Numbered from the stretch's first letter, positions 9,350-17,995 are shown. The stretch: 64,000 nt of DNA from Pseudomonas izuensis (GCF_009861505.1 NZ_WTFT01000004.1:422403-486402), one strand, 5' to 3'. The notes: a model not told the origin generated them from the letters alone. Made by a program: numbers and translations.

Positions 9350-10051
9350 ATGCTCGATATCAAGAACCTGCTGGTGCGCCGTGGTGAAGGCGCACACGCC
9401 CATAACGTGCGGCTGCCGCACTTGCAGGTCGGCGCCGGGGAAATCCTCGCCATCACCGGCGAGAGCGGCAGCGGCAAAAGCACGTTGCTCGAAGCCATCG
9501 GCCTGTTGCTCGCGCCGGTGGAACTCGAGCGCTTTCGGCTGGGCCCGACGCACGCTCAGGATATCGCCCAACTGCTGGCCACTGACGACCAGCCAGCGCT
9601 CGCAGCGGTGCGTTCACGGCACTTGGGATTCATTTTGCAGAGCGGCGGCTTGCTGCCGTTCCTGAGTGTGCGTGACAACATCAGCCTGCCGCGCCGTTTG
9701 CTCGGGATGCCTGCAAAAAGCGATCACATCGACCACGCCGTTGACGTATTGCGCCTGCAAGGGTTGCTGGATAAACAACCAAAGGCCTTGTCGATCGGCG
9801 AACGCCAGCGCGTTGCTTGCGTTCGGGCAATTGCCCATGAACCGCTGCTGCTGTTGGCCGACGAGCCGACCGCCGCGCTCGACCCTCACGGTGCCCGGCG
9901 TTTGTTCGAGTTGCTCCTGAGCCTGGTGTCGAGCATGGGCCTGAGTGCGCTCGTTGTGTCCCATGACTGGGTTTTGTTGAAGGATTTCGGCTTGCCGCGA
10001 CTCGGCGCTATCAGCCATCAGGGGGAGACTCTGTTTGAACCGATGGACTGA
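9350..10051 (+). CDS. ABC transporter ATP-binding protein, TagT/LolD-like
   Basis: This is a single 233-residue ABC ATPase. Walker A is GESGSGKST at about residues 37-45, the signature is LSIGERQR near 149, and Walker B is LLLLADEPT with the catalytic Glu near 172. A switch His lies in VVSHDW. Size and motifs place it with MacB/LolD-type ATPases that power FtsX-type permeases rather than import. It starts 10 bases after the vWA gene and overlaps the permease gene by 17 bases, so it should pair with that protein. In P. aeruginosa the equivalent pair is TagT/TagS, acting upstream of PpkA. The TagT assignment rests on neighbourhood and family, not on a close match that I can measure. Confidence 0.88.
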   Translation: MLDIKNLLVRRGEGAHAHNVRLPHLQVGAGEILAITGESGSGKSTLLEAIGLLLAPVELERFRLGPTHAQDIAQLLATDDQPALAAVRSRHLGFILQSGGLLPFLSVRDNISLPRRLLGMPAKSDHIDHAVDVLRLQGLLDKQPKALSIGERQRVACVRAIAHEPLLLLADEPTAALDPHGARRLFELLLSLVSSMGLSALVVSHDWVLLKDFGLPRLGAISHQGETLFEPMD

Positions 10052-11258
10052 TCGCTTGCGCCTGCTGGGTTCACTGGCGCTGCGAGACCTCTGGCACGAC
10101 CGCAAGGTCTCGCTGTGCATCGCCGCCTCCCTGGTGGCGGTGATCGCGCCGTTGTTGTTGCTGTTCGGGCTCAAACACGGGGTGGTCAGCCAACTGCAGG
10201 ACGAACTGCTGCGCGACCCGCGCAACCTTGAAGTGAAAATGCTCAGCAACGGCAACTACGACACGGCCTGGATCGAGCGTTTGCGCCAGCGCCCCGAGAC
10301 CGGTTTTGCCCTCGGCCAGACCCGCTCGCTCAATACCCAGGCTGACCTGCTGATTGGCATGCAACGGTTTGTCGAAGGTGCGGAAATCATCGCCACCGAA
10401 TCGGGCGACCCACAACTGAACCTGTCGTCACTCAACCCCGTCGGCAATCAAGTGATCCTCAGCGCCAGCGCAGCGCAACGCTTGCAGGCCAAGGCCGGCG
10501 ACAGCGTGCAGCTGCGGGCCTTGCGACGTCTGGAAGGTGTCAATGAACGCGGCGAGATGACGCTGACGGTACTGGCCGTGCTCGACGGTGCCCGCTTCGG
10601 TCGAGCTGCCGGGTTTGTCGCCCCGCCGCTGCTGCTGGATCTGGAGCGCTTTCGCGACGGTTATCAGGTCAGTGAGTTCGGTGTGATCACCGGCAAGCCT
10701 CCGGGTAATCTACAACCGCTGTACGCCCGCGCCCGCGTGTATGCACGCGACATCGATCAGGTCGCGCCGCTTGAACACTGGCTCAACGAACAACACATCG
10801 AAACGTCGAGCCGACTGGCCGACATCGACAACGTCAAAGCCATCAACCACGTGCTGGGGCTGATCTTCGGTGTGATCGCCATGGCGGCGCTGATCGGCTG
10901 CGTGGCGTCGATGGTCGGCGCGTTCCTGGCCAACATTGATCGCAAACGCAAAAGCCTGGCGGTCTTGCGTCTGCTGGGTTTCAAACGCAGGGCCGTAGGC
11001 GGTTTCGTGGTCCTGCAAGCGCTATTGCTGAGCCTGGCTGGCTACGTTGGCGGGCTGGGGTTTTATGCCGTGGGCAGTCATTTGTTCAACTACCTGCTCG
11101 GCAGCAGCCAGGCCACCGGCACCTTCGTTTGCCACATCACTGTTTGGCATGGCCTGGCCGCCCTGCTCCTGACCTTTTTGGTCGCTGCACTGGTGGCCGC
11201 GATCGGCGCCTTGCGAGCCATCAACATCCAACCTGCGGAGAGTCTGCGTGAGCTATAA
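10035..11258 (+). CDS. FtsX-type ABC permease, TagS/LolC/MacB-like
   Basis: The 407-residue membrane protein has one N-terminal helix (about 30-50), a periplasmic domain of about 200 residues, and three C-terminal helices. The segment with GLIFGVIAMAALIGCVAS followed by RKRKSLAVLRLLGFKR is typical of FtsX/MacB permeases, where the basic loop contacts the ATPase. The start is a TTG at 10035: GGGGGAGA sits at 10021-10027 and the nearest ATG is in the wrong frame. The start lies inside the ATPase gene, so translation is coupled. It probably forms an ATP-driven mechanotransmitter with the preceding protein, acting on the SUMF1-like and lipoprotein partners encoded next. Confidence 0.86.
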   Translation: MNRWTDRLRLLGSLALRDLWHDRKVSLCIAASLVAVIAPLLLLFGLKHGVVSQLQDELLRDPRNLEVKMLSNGNYDTAWIERLRQRPETGFALGQTRSLNTQADLLIGMQRFVEGAEIIATESGDPQLNLSSLNPVGNQVILSASAAQRLQAKAGDSVQLRALRRLEGVNERGEMTLTVLAVLDGARFGRAAGFVAPPLLLDLERFRDGYQVSEFGVITGKPPGNLQPLYARARVYARDIDQVAPLEHWLNEQHIETSSRLADIDNVKAINHVLGLIFGVIAMAALIGCVASMVGAFLANIDRKRKSLAVLRLLGFKRRAVGGFVVLQALLLSLAGYVGGLGFYAVGSHLFNYLLGSSQATGTFVCHITVWHGLAALLLTFLVAALVAAIGALRAINIQPAESLREL

Positions 11259-12792
11259 ACGTTTTGGCTTGCTGTTACCCCTGAGCCTCGGCTACTTGCT
11301 CGACGCCTCGGCGGCGGGCTGGGAAGAGAAGTATTACAACCCGATGCCCGAGGCTGGCGACGTCGTGCTGCCGATGCCCTGCGAAGGCTCGATGGTGTTC
11401 CGCAAGGTGTTTATTCCGGTCGCCGGTCCGCTGGATGACTACCCAATCAACATCGGTCAGGACGGCGCGGAATACGGCTATGTCGAACAGACCCGTCCAA
11501 CCTTTATCGCCGGCAGTTTCACCGGGGCCAAGAACGACAAATCCCGCTACTACCTGATGGCCAAGTACGAGATGAGTCAACTGCAATACGCCGCACTGAC
11601 CGAAGCAACCTGCCCCACCGCCACCACCAATATGCGCTTGCCGCAAACGGCGGTGAGCTGGGTGCAAGCCATCGAAGCCGCCGACAAGTACAACCTGTGG
11701 CTGCGCAAAAACGCCACCGGCAAGCTGCCCAAGGAAGACGGGGCGCAAGGCTTCCTGCGCCTGCCGACCGAAGTCGAGTGGGAGTTCGCCGCGCGCGGCG
11801 GGCTGGAAGTCGGTGCCGCTGAATTCCGCGACACGCACTACCCGATGCCAGAAGGCATCAACGCCTACGAGTGGTTCGCCGGGGCGCAATCGTCCAACGG
11901 CAAAGTGCAATTGACTGGTCTGCAAAAGCCCAATCCGCTGGGTCTGCATGACATGCTCGGTAACGTCGACGAAATGATGTTCGAGCCGTTTCGCCTGAAC
12001 AAACTCGACCGCCAGCACGGTCAGGCCGGCGGTTACGTCGTCCGTGGCGGCAACTACCTGACCGCGCAGGCCGACCTGCATACGGCATTGCGTAAGGAGG
12101 AGCCGTATTACAACGCCGAAGGCCAAGTAAAAAACAAAACCACCGGCCTGCGACTGGTGCTGGTCTCCCCGACCCTCACCTCTCGCGAACGGGTCGCCAG
12201 CATCGAAAGCAGCTGGAAGAAACTCGGCACCGGCAGCAAGGAAACCGAATCCGCCGACAAAGGCACCGTACAATCCCTGAACAGCCTCGCTTCAGGCGTC
12301 GAAGACAAAGCGCTCAAGGAAAAACTCCAGGCCCTGGAGAACCAACTGCGCGCCAGTAACCAGCAGCAGGAAGAAACCCGCGACCAGGCGATCCGCGCCA
12401 GCCTCAACCTGGGTGCGTTCCTGTGCACCAAGATGCTCGACGACGGCCAGTACGTGGACTTCCTGCAAAAGAACTACAAGCTTAACTGCGAAAGCGCAGA
12501 CAAAGATGCCAGTTGCGACATGCGTAAAGGCAAGCTCGACGAGCAAAAGGATCGCCTGCACAAACTCAGCCGTTACTACGCCAGCAGCCTGGTGGAATCG
12601 GCTACCTTGTACGGCCAGCCACTGCTTGAAACGCAAGTCCCGGTGATGGAAGAAATCATCACCCGCAACAAACAGCTGCAAGACCTCAAACCTTACTTGC
12701 GCACCCACTGGGCCAATCAGAAGGCGTTCCTGCAAAAGCAGAAAATCGACACTGAAGCCTGGCTGACCAGCTGCAAAACCGTCACTCAATAA
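11248..12792 (+). CDS. Secreted SUMF1/FGE-fold protein, TagR-like
   Basis: The 514-residue protein starts at a GTG inside the permease gene. It has a short signal peptide ending near DASAA. Residues about 90-305 show the formylglycine-generating-enzyme/SUMF1 fold: LPTEVEWEFAARGG, GLHDMLGNVDEM, VVRGGNYL and TGLRLVL. These are the conserved fold motifs and do not by themselves show catalysis. The catalytic Cys pair of true FGE was not found. The C-terminal 190 residues form a long helical region with coiled-coil character and several Cys. TagR of the H1-T6SS is a periplasmic protein of this fold that acts on PpkA. This gene occupies the same place relative to TagS/TagT-like genes, so a signalling rather than enzymatic role is likely. 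Confidence 0.84.
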   Translation: MSYKRFGLLLPLSLGYLLDASAAGWEEKYYNPMPEAGDVVLPMPCEGSMVFRKVFIPVAGPLDDYPINIGQDGAEYGYVEQTRPTFIAGSFTGAKNDKSRYYLMAKYEMSQLQYAALTEATCPTATTNMRLPQTAVSWVQAIEAADKYNLWLRKNATGKLPKEDGAQGFLRLPTEVEWEFAARGGLEVGAAEFRDTHYPMPEGINAYEWFAGAQSSNGKVQLTGLQKPNPLGLHDMLGNVDEMMFEPFRLNKLDRQHGQAGGYVVRGGNYLTAQADLHTALRKEEPYYNAEGQVKNKTTGLRLVLVSPTLTSRERVASIESSWKKLGTGSKETESADKGTVQSLNSLASGVEDKALKEKLQALENQLRASNQQQEETRDQAIRASLNLGAFLCTKMLDDGQYVDFLQKNYKLNCESADKDASCDMRKGKLDEQKDRLHKLSRYYASSLVESATLYGQPLLETQVPVMEEIITRNKQLQDLKPYLRTHWANQKAFLQKQKIDTEAWLTSCKTVTQ

Positions 12793-12826
12793 CAATGCGT
12801 CAACACCGTTACGTAGGAGTTTCACC

Positions 12827-13570
12827 ATGTCGCGCAGCCTTTGGACTCGCTTCAAGCTACAGATCGCTTTCGTAGTCGCCAGCAGCCTGCTAATGAGCGG
12901 TTGCGCCAACACTGGCAGCTCCATGCTGGGCGAAGGCGAAAGCGAAGGCGGCGGTGCCGACCCGCGCCTGACCCAGGGCAATGACGCAGAGTTCTTCAGC
13001 AAGTCCGGTTACCAGGCCTGCGCCGTCGGCGCCGGCGTCGGCATCCTCGCTTGCGCACTGTCTAACAGCAACAACAAAACCGTGTGCGTCATCGCCGCCG
13101 GTATTACCGCGTGTGGCGTGGCCATGGGCGCGAACTATTACCTGGATCAACGTCGCGCCGAATACGCCGACACCACCACCCGCCTGGCGAAGATGAACAG
13201 CGACGTCGAACAAGACACGCAGAACGTGATCGCCCGGACTGCGACCGCTCAGCAAGTGATCAATGATGACCATGCGCAAATTGCCCAGATCAAAAAGGAC
13301 ATTGCCAACAAGAAAGTCGACAGGAGCAGGGCTCAGGCGCAAATCGCCGGGATCGATTCGGACATCGCGCGCCTGCGTAAAGACCTGGCCAACATGCGTA
13401 TCAAAGTCACCGAGTACAGCAAAGTGGCAGACGCCGAGCGTTCACAAGGCTCCAGCGCCGAGATCAGGCAAGTGGAGATGAACATTCAAAGAATGAACCA
13501 GAAAGTCGCCAGCCTGCAGAAGGAAGTCGACGCTCTGTACAGCCAACGCTCCGCAATCACCCTGGGTTAA
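12827..13570 (+). CDS. Coiled-coil lipoprotein, TagQ-position
   Basis: The 247-residue protein has a type II signal peptide with lipobox LLMSGC. A Gly/Glu-rich tether follows, then a small Cys-rich hydrophobic segment (VGAGVGILACALSN, KTVCVIAAGITACGVAMG) and a long coiled coil in the C-terminal half (about 105-247). There is no Asp after the lipidated Cys (CANT), which favours outer-membrane sorting. A textbook ribosome site, TAGGAG, lies 7 bases before the ATG. In the TagQRST system TagQ is an outer-membrane lipoprotein. The position after the TagR-like gene suggests the same role, but the sequence relation to TagQ is not shown. Confidence 0.8.
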   Translation: MSRSLWTRFKLQIAFVVASSLLMSGCANTGSSMLGEGESEGGGADPRLTQGNDAEFFSKSGYQACAVGAGVGILACALSNSNNKTVCVIAAGITACGVAMGANYYLDQRRAEYADTTTRLAKMNSDVEQDTQNVIARTATAQQVINDDHAQIAQIKKDIANKKVDRSRAQAQIAGIDSDIARLRKDLANMRIKVTEYSKVADAERSQGSSAEIRQVEMNIQRMNQKVASLQKEVDALYSQRSAITLG

Positions 13571-13574
13571 GCCT

Positions 13575-14081
13575 ATGACGCCAAGACAACTGATGCTCAT
13601 CACTGCCGTCCTGGCCCTGAGCGGTTGCGCGAGCCAGCCCGGCGAATGCGATGCGACCAATCGCGACAGCAGCATGCTGACCAAGATGAACTGCGACTAC
13701 TCCGGTGGTTACAGCGATCAGGTCAAGCAGAAGGAACTGGCACTGAGCGAGTCCCGGCAGCAAAACGCAATGTTCCGCCAGGTGTACGAGAACATTCAGG
13801 CCCAGCAGCTCAGCACCAAGACCGATCTGGCCAGCCAGCAGAAAGCCCAGGCGGCGTTGAATCAGTCGCTGGCGCAACTGCTGACCTCGCTCAAGGCCCG
13901 GCGTGGCAATGAAGCCCAGGTGCAGAAGCAGATTGCCGACCTCGAGAAGCAGCTCAAGGCTTCGCAAGCGGCACCAACGACCAAATCAACACCCGCGACG
14001 CTGGCGGCCAAGCAGCAAGAGCTGAAAGCATTGCAGAAGAAGGTCAACCAGCTGCAATTCAGCCTCGGCTACGAAGAGTAA
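13575..14081 (+). CDS. Small coiled-coil lipoprotein
   Basis: The 168-residue protein has lipobox LALSGC, then a Cys-containing start (PGECD, MNCDY) and an almost continuous coiled coil rich in Gln, Lys, Leu and Ala to the end (QVQKQIADLEKQLKAS, QQELKALQKKVNQLQ). It starts 4 bases after the previous lipoprotein gene, and both proteins are lipidated coiled coils, so they could pair. The residue after the lipid Cys is Ala, again favouring the outer membrane. The long helices could span part of the periplasm. No homologue function is known to me. Confidence 0.8.
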   Translation: MTPRQLMLITAVLALSGCASQPGECDATNRDSSMLTKMNCDYSGGYSDQVKQKELALSESRQQNAMFRQVYENIQAQQLSTKTDLASQQKAQAALNQSLAQLLTSLKARRGNEAQVQKQIADLEKQLKASQAAPTTKSTPATLAAKQQELKALQKKVNQLQFSLGYEE

Positions 14082-14137
14082 CTTTTCACCCTGCAAGCAT
14101 CCCGATGGATGCCTGCACTTTTTCAGGAATCGTCGTC

Positions 14138-15628
14138 ATGCAGCGGGTCATCAGGGATGCGCAAGCCACATCGGAGGGGATGAGTGCACTGCAAGCCAAA
14201 GTCGCCCTCATCCAGAAACACTTTCCGCCGACCGTCGCCAGCCTGTTTGCCATCCCGCGGATGGGCAGCGGCGACGTGATGGAGTGGTGGACCGAACTGG
14301 GTGGCCAACCCACGCCTTATGCCGATCTCAATGAGGACGCGCGACGACGTTTGCTGGAAACCTATGAAGTGCGTCAGACGTCCCTCGGACAGCTGGCGGA
14401 TGAACTGCAAAAACGCGGTCAATCGACAGAAGCGGATGACCTGCGCAGCCTGCTTGGCACGCCTGAGCTGGACAAACTCTACAGCCTCAACGGTGAGCCT
14501 TTGGTGGTGCGCTGGAACCAGCGTCCGCCCAAACCGATCGTGCCGCCGGTGGTGCCGGTCGCGCCCGTGCTGCCGCCGTCGCGTCGAGGCTGGTGGATCG
14601 CGGCGGCCTTGCTCGCGCTGCTGTTGCTGCTCCTGGCGCTCTGGCTCTGGTGGTTCCTGCACCGTGAGCCGGTTGTCGTGGCGCCGCCTGTAGCGCCTGT
14701 GCCGCCAGTGGTTGCGCCGGTTGAGAAACCGGTCGAGCCTGCCCCCGCGCCTGTCGTGGAGCCGGAACCGAAACCTGTTCCGCCACCTGAATCCACGCCA
14801 GAACCGGTACCGGAACCCAAGCCGGTCCCGCCACCAAAACCGGCCCCGGCACCGGCACCTGAACCCAAGCCGGCTCCGCCACCCAAACCGGTTCCACCGC
14901 CAAAACCGGTCGTGGCTGCCCCGCCACCAGCGCCACCACCCGCCCCGACGCTGGACAACTTCGCATGCCGCAAAACAGCGCCGAAGTCAGAGGTCCCGCA
15001 GTTCGTGGTGGTGCTCGACACTTCGGGCTCGATGGATTTGAACATCAAGGCAGTGAGAGCCGACGAGGACTGGTTCTACGGTCCTGACATCAACAAGCTG
15101 CTGGACCCGAACCGCACCATGCGGCTTACCGCCAGACCCAGCCGCATGGACGTCGCCAAGGAGTCGCTGGCCGGAATGATCAACGGGCTGGACCCGAAGA
15201 TTGATACACGCCTGATCACCTTTGCCGGCTGCGAAAGAACACCCGACCAGGGTTTGTTCAAGTTCGGCGACCGCCCGCGGCTGATCAACGGGATTCGAGG
15301 CCTGGTTCCCGACGAAGGCACACCGCTGGCCGACAGCCTGGCCCACGCGGCGAGCACGGTCGACGGGCGCAATAACGATGCGGTTATCGTGATGTTCGTC
15401 GACGGCGAAGACGGTTGCGGGCAGGACGTTTGCGCGGTATCCCGTCGAATCGCCAGGGAACAACCGCGCCTGCGGGTCAACGTGGTGAAAATCGGTGCTG
15501 GCGGCCCGTCACGCTGTATCGCTGAAAACACCGGAGGTCGGGTTTACAACAGCACCAATGCGGCTGAGTTGGGCAACCTGTTGAAACAGGCGAGCAAGGA
15601 AGTATCCAGCAGTACCAAGTGCGACTAG
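14138..15628 (+). CDS. Inner-membrane vWA protein with Pro-rich spacer
   Basis: The preferred start is ATG 14138, with AGGA 9 bases upstream. An ATG at 14105 is in frame but lacks a good ribosome site. The product is about 496 residues. Residues 1-150 form a helical cytoplasmic domain with a Pro-rich end, and one Leu/Trp-rich membrane helix spans about 151-174. A spacer of about 100 residues is made of imperfect PEPKPVPPPK repeats. The periplasmic vWA domain has MIDAS DTSGSM (about D294) and Cys pairs (FACRK, FAGCE, GCGQDVCA). The spacer is long enough to cross much of the cell wall. It is the second vWA protein of this operon and ends it, with no gene on this strand after it for over 2 kb. 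Confidence 0.82.
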   Translation: MQRVIRDAQATSEGMSALQAKVALIQKHFPPTVASLFAIPRMGSGDVMEWWTELGGQPTPYADLNEDARRRLLETYEVRQTSLGQLADELQKRGQSTEADDLRSLLGTPELDKLYSLNGEPLVVRWNQRPPKPIVPPVVPVAPVLPPSRRGWWIAAALLALLLLLLALWLWWFLHREPVVVAPPVAPVPPVVAPVEKPVEPAPAPVVEPEPKPVPPPESTPEPVPEPKPVPPPKPAPAPAPEPKPAPPPKPVPPPKPVVAAPPPAPPPAPTLDNFACRKTAPKSEVPQFVVVLDTSGSMDLNIKAVRADEDWFYGPDINKLLDPNRTMRLTARPSRMDVAKESLAGMINGLDPKIDTRLITFAGCERTPDQGLFKFGDRPRLINGIRGLVPDEGTPLADSLAHAASTVDGRNNDAVIVMFVDGEDGCGQDVCAVSRRIAREQPRLRVNVVKIGAGGPSRCIAENTGGRVYNSTNAAELGNLLKQASKEVSSSTKCD

Positions 15629-15660
15629 CTTGGAATTGATCCTGATTTGAGCTGGCCCTA

Positions 15661-15720
15661 TTCGCGAGCAGGCTCGCTCCCACAGGGTTTGTGTCGATCA
15701 TAAATACAAGTGTGGGAGCT
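15661..15720. repeat. REP element with a truncated second arm
   Basis: A full first arm (GCGAGCAGGCTCGCTCCCAC) is followed by a spacer and the start of the inverted second arm (TGTGGGAGC). The expected GAGCCTGCTCGC continuation is missing: the sequence changes at about 15720 into unrelated DNA leading to a tRNA-like fragment. All other REP doublets in this window have both arms. Confidence 0.75.
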
Positions 15721-15780
15721 CACTTAACCGAGAGGCACTTAGAGTCATTTGCGACCGACCGAGATTCCTGTACCGCATTG

Positions 15781-15825
15781 CCCTCCAAAGGAGGGGTCGT
15801 GGGTTCGAATCCCGTCTGGGCACCA
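15781..15825 (+). other. 3' tRNA-like fragment (possible att-site remnant)
   Basis: The sequence shows a variable-loop-like GGTC, a T-arm GTGGG-TTCGAAT-CCCGT, and an acceptor-like CTGGGC ending in ACCA, followed at once by a terminator. No matching 5' half (GCCCAG plus a D-arm) lies upstream, so it is not a complete tRNA. Counting from the T-loop, the acceptor side is one base short, so it is degenerate. Integrases that target tRNA genes leave such 3' halves at the ends of islands. This is an inference; tRNA identity was not determined. Confidence 0.45.
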
Positions 15826-15842
15826 TACGCAAGAACGAGAAA

Positions 15843-15873
15843 GCCCCAGACCGCAAGGTCTGGGGCTTTTTTT
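15843..15873 (+). terminator. Rho-independent terminator
   Basis: A hairpin of GCCCCAGACC and GGTCTGGGGC around a GCAA tetraloop is followed by eight T. It lies 17 bases after the tRNA-like ACCA and just before the convergent chemoreceptor stop. On the other strand the tail has only three T, so it mainly stops + strand transcription. Confidence 0.85.
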
Positions 15874-15888
15874 TGTTTCTGGAACGCC

Positions 15889-17778
15889 TCAGATCCGGAA
15901 GCTGCCCACCAAATGCTTCAAGCGGCTGGCCTGCTGTTCCAGGTCCGAGCAGGCGCGCAAGGTGGACTGCAGGTTCTCCATGCCTTCCTGGTTCAGTGTG
16001 TTGATCTCATTGATGTCCATGTTGATCGAGTCAACCACGGCCGTCTGCTCTTCAGTGGCGGTGGCCACCGACTGGTTCATTCCGTCGATTTCACCGATGC
16101 GCTGGGTCACGCTGCCCAGGCGCTCGCCCGCCTGATTGGCAATCGACACGCTGTCCTGGCTGTGGCGCTGGCTTTCGCCCATGGTATTGACCGATTCACG
16201 GGCACCGATTTGCAGCTCCTCGATCATGTTCTGCACTTGCTGCGCTGATTCCTGGGTGCGGTGAGCCAGATTGCGAACTTCGTCAGCGACCACGGCAAAG
16301 CCACGACCCGCCTCACCAGCGCGCGCCGCTTCGATGGCCGCGTTGAGCGCCAGCAGGTTGGTTTGCTGGGAGATGCTGGTGATCACTTCGAGAATCTGAC
16401 CGATGTTCACGGTCTTGCTGTTCAGCGTTTCGATGTGCGAACTGGAGGTGACGATCAGGTCCGACAGGCGATTCATGGCCTGAATGCTGCGATCGACCAC
16501 TTGCTGGCCTTCTTCGGCCAAGTGGCGGGCGGAGCTGGCGTGTTGCGAAGCTTGCGCGGCGTTATGCGCGATTTCCTGGGCGGCAGCCCCCAGTTGATTG
16601 ATCGCGGCCGCGACGCTGCTGGTGCGGTTGACCTGCTCGTCGGAATTGACCATCGAAGCGTTCGATGCACTCACCACACGCAGGGCCACTTCGTTGACCT
16701 GCTCGGTGGCCGACGACACTTCGCGGATCGAGGTGTGAATACGTTCCACGAAGCGGTTAAAGGCGTTCCCGAGAATGCCAAACTCATCCTGGGTATGAAT
16801 GACCAGGCGCTTGGTCAGGTCGCCTTCACCTTCAGCGATATCTTCCATGGCCTTGCTCATGGCCTGCAGAGGTTGCAGCAGCAGACGAATCAGCATGCCC
16901 AGCAGGGCAATAATGAAGACCACGGCGAACACGGTGGCCACAACAGCCGACGCACGGAACTCGCTGAGCCTGGAAAAGGCCTTGTCCTTGTCGATGGACA
17001 GGCCGATGTACCAGTTCACCGAAGGCAAGCCCTTGATCGGGGCGAACGTGACGATGCGGGTCTGGCCATTGGCCTGGACTTCAGTCAACTCGCCGTTGAT
17101 CCGTGGCGTACCCTGCGGGAAGAGGTCGCTCAGGCTCTTCATCTGCATATTTTTGTCGGGGTGGACCAGCACCTTGCCATCGGAGCTGACCATGAAGGCG
17201 TAACCGACTCCGCTCAGATCCAGTTTGTTGATGATGTCGACCAGCGCACCGAAGCTCACATCACCGCCGACCACGCCGACGGTCTGCCCTGACTTGCGGA
17301 TTGCCGCCACCATGGAGACCACCAGCGTGTTAGTGGCCATTTCGACGTACGGCTCGGTCATGGCGACGCTATTGTTGGCCTCGGCAAGCTTGTACCAAGG
17401 GCGCGTGCGAGCATCGTACCCGTCGGGCATCTTCGCATCAGGCAGGATGGCGAACTCGCCTTTTGTGGTACCGACGTAGGTACTGGGGAAGCTCGACACC
17501 AACGTTTTCTGTGCCATCAACGTGGTGATGCTGGCCATCTCCGGGTTCAAAGCCGCGTTTTGCGCCAGGTTTTCAACCAGCAAAGTGCGACCGTCAAACC
17601 AGTTCTTGATGTTGGCCGCCGTCACGTCGCCCATTTCATGGAGGTTGTTCTCCAGATCCTGGCGAATGGCGTTGCGCTGGAGGTAGTCGTTGTACAACGT
17701 GAATAGCGCGAAGGCGACTACCACGATCAGCGACGCCGCAAGAAGGATCTTGTGGCTGAATCGGAGGTTTCTATTCAT
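15889..17778 (-). CDS. Methyl-accepting chemotaxis protein with dCache domain
   Basis: The 629-residue chemoreceptor starts at ATG 17778 ([10 protein letters not shown]). It has a first membrane helix (about 10-30) and a large periplasmic dCache-type domain to about 270, with the dCache-like stretches [11 protein letters not shown] and [12 protein letters not shown] second helix (about 272-297), a HAMP domain and a cytoplasmic signalling domain follow. The conserved hairpin tip, [19 protein letters not shown], lies near residues 470-490. The WYK and downstream Asp arrangement recalls dCache domains that bind amino acids, but the ligand cannot be read from sequence. There is no CheB/CheR pentapeptide tether. 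It stands alone between the tRNA-like scar and the pyocin remnant. Confidence 0.93.
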   Translation of the reverse strand: MNRNLRFSHKILLAASLIVVVAFALFTLYNDYLQRNAIRQDLENNLHEMGDVTAANIKNWFDGRTLLVENLAQNAALNPEMASITTLMAQKTLVSSFPSTYVGTTKGEFAILPDAKMPDGYDARTRPWYKLAEANNSVAMTEPYVEMATNTLVVSMVAAIRKSGQTVGVVGGDVSFGALVDIINKLDLSGVGYAFMVSSDGKVLVHPDKNMQMKSLSDLFPQGTPRINGELTEVQANGQTRIVTFAPIKGLPSVNWYIGLSIDKDKAFSRLSEFRASAVVATVFAVVFIIALLGMLIRLLLQPLQAMSKAMEDIAEGEGDLTKRLVIHTQDEFGILGNAFNRFVERIHTSIREVSSATEQVNEVALRVVSASNASMVNSDEQVNRTSSVAAAINQLGAAAQEIAHNAAQASQHASSARHLAEEGQQVVDRSIQAMNRLSDLIVTSSSHIETLNSKTVNIGQILEVITSISQQTNLLALNAAIEAARAGEAGRGFAVVADEVRNLAHRTQESAQQVQNMIEELQIGARESVNTMGESQRHSQDSVSIANQAGERLGSVTQRIGEIDGMNQSVATATEEQTAVVDSINMDINEINTLNQEGMENLQSTLRACSDLEQQASRLKHLVGSFRI

Positions 17779-17848
17779 AACGGGTCGTGTCCACGAAGGC
17801 GTTATTGTTGATTGGCACGAGCTATATCGACCGCCGAATAGAATACTG

Positions 17849-17862
17849 AACATCTTTGTTCG
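17849..17862. promoter_or_regulatory. Inverted repeat GAACA-N4-TGTTC in divergent promoter region
   Basis: A perfect 5-bp inverted repeat with a 4-base spacer lies in the 217-base gap between the chemoreceptor (minus) and pyocin remnant (plus). It could be an operator for either. It does not match the Pseudomonas LexA box (CTGT-N8-ACAG), and no convincing PrtN P-box array was found. Confidence 0.3.
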
Positions 17863-17995
17863 TTTTTCTAGACGCGGAAGGATCCCCCGGATCAATCCGC
17901 CCCCGATTCGGACAAATGCCGCAAAAATCTTTTTTGCCCGGCGCGCTTCACGCTCTCCAGAATGCCTTCCCCAGGACTTAACCAAAGGGAACGCC

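Noticed and set aside
14700..14950. CRISPR-like or tandem DNA repeat
   Set aside because: The repetition is due to imperfect Pro-rich codons within a reading frame; units vary and there are no unique spacers.
1..15628. Type VI secretion system locus
   Set aside because: TagQRST-like and PpkA-like proteins are present, but no TssB, TssC, TssM, ClpV, VgrG, Hcp or kinase gene was seen in the window.
15721..15825. Complete tRNA gene
   Set aside because: No 5' acceptor strand or D-arm precedes the T-arm, and the acceptor side is one base short.
17779..17995. SOS (LexA) box or PrtN P-box for the pyocin remnant
   Set aside because: No CTGT-N8-ACAG site is present, and ATTG repeats near 17804-17815 do not form the tandem array expected for PrtN.
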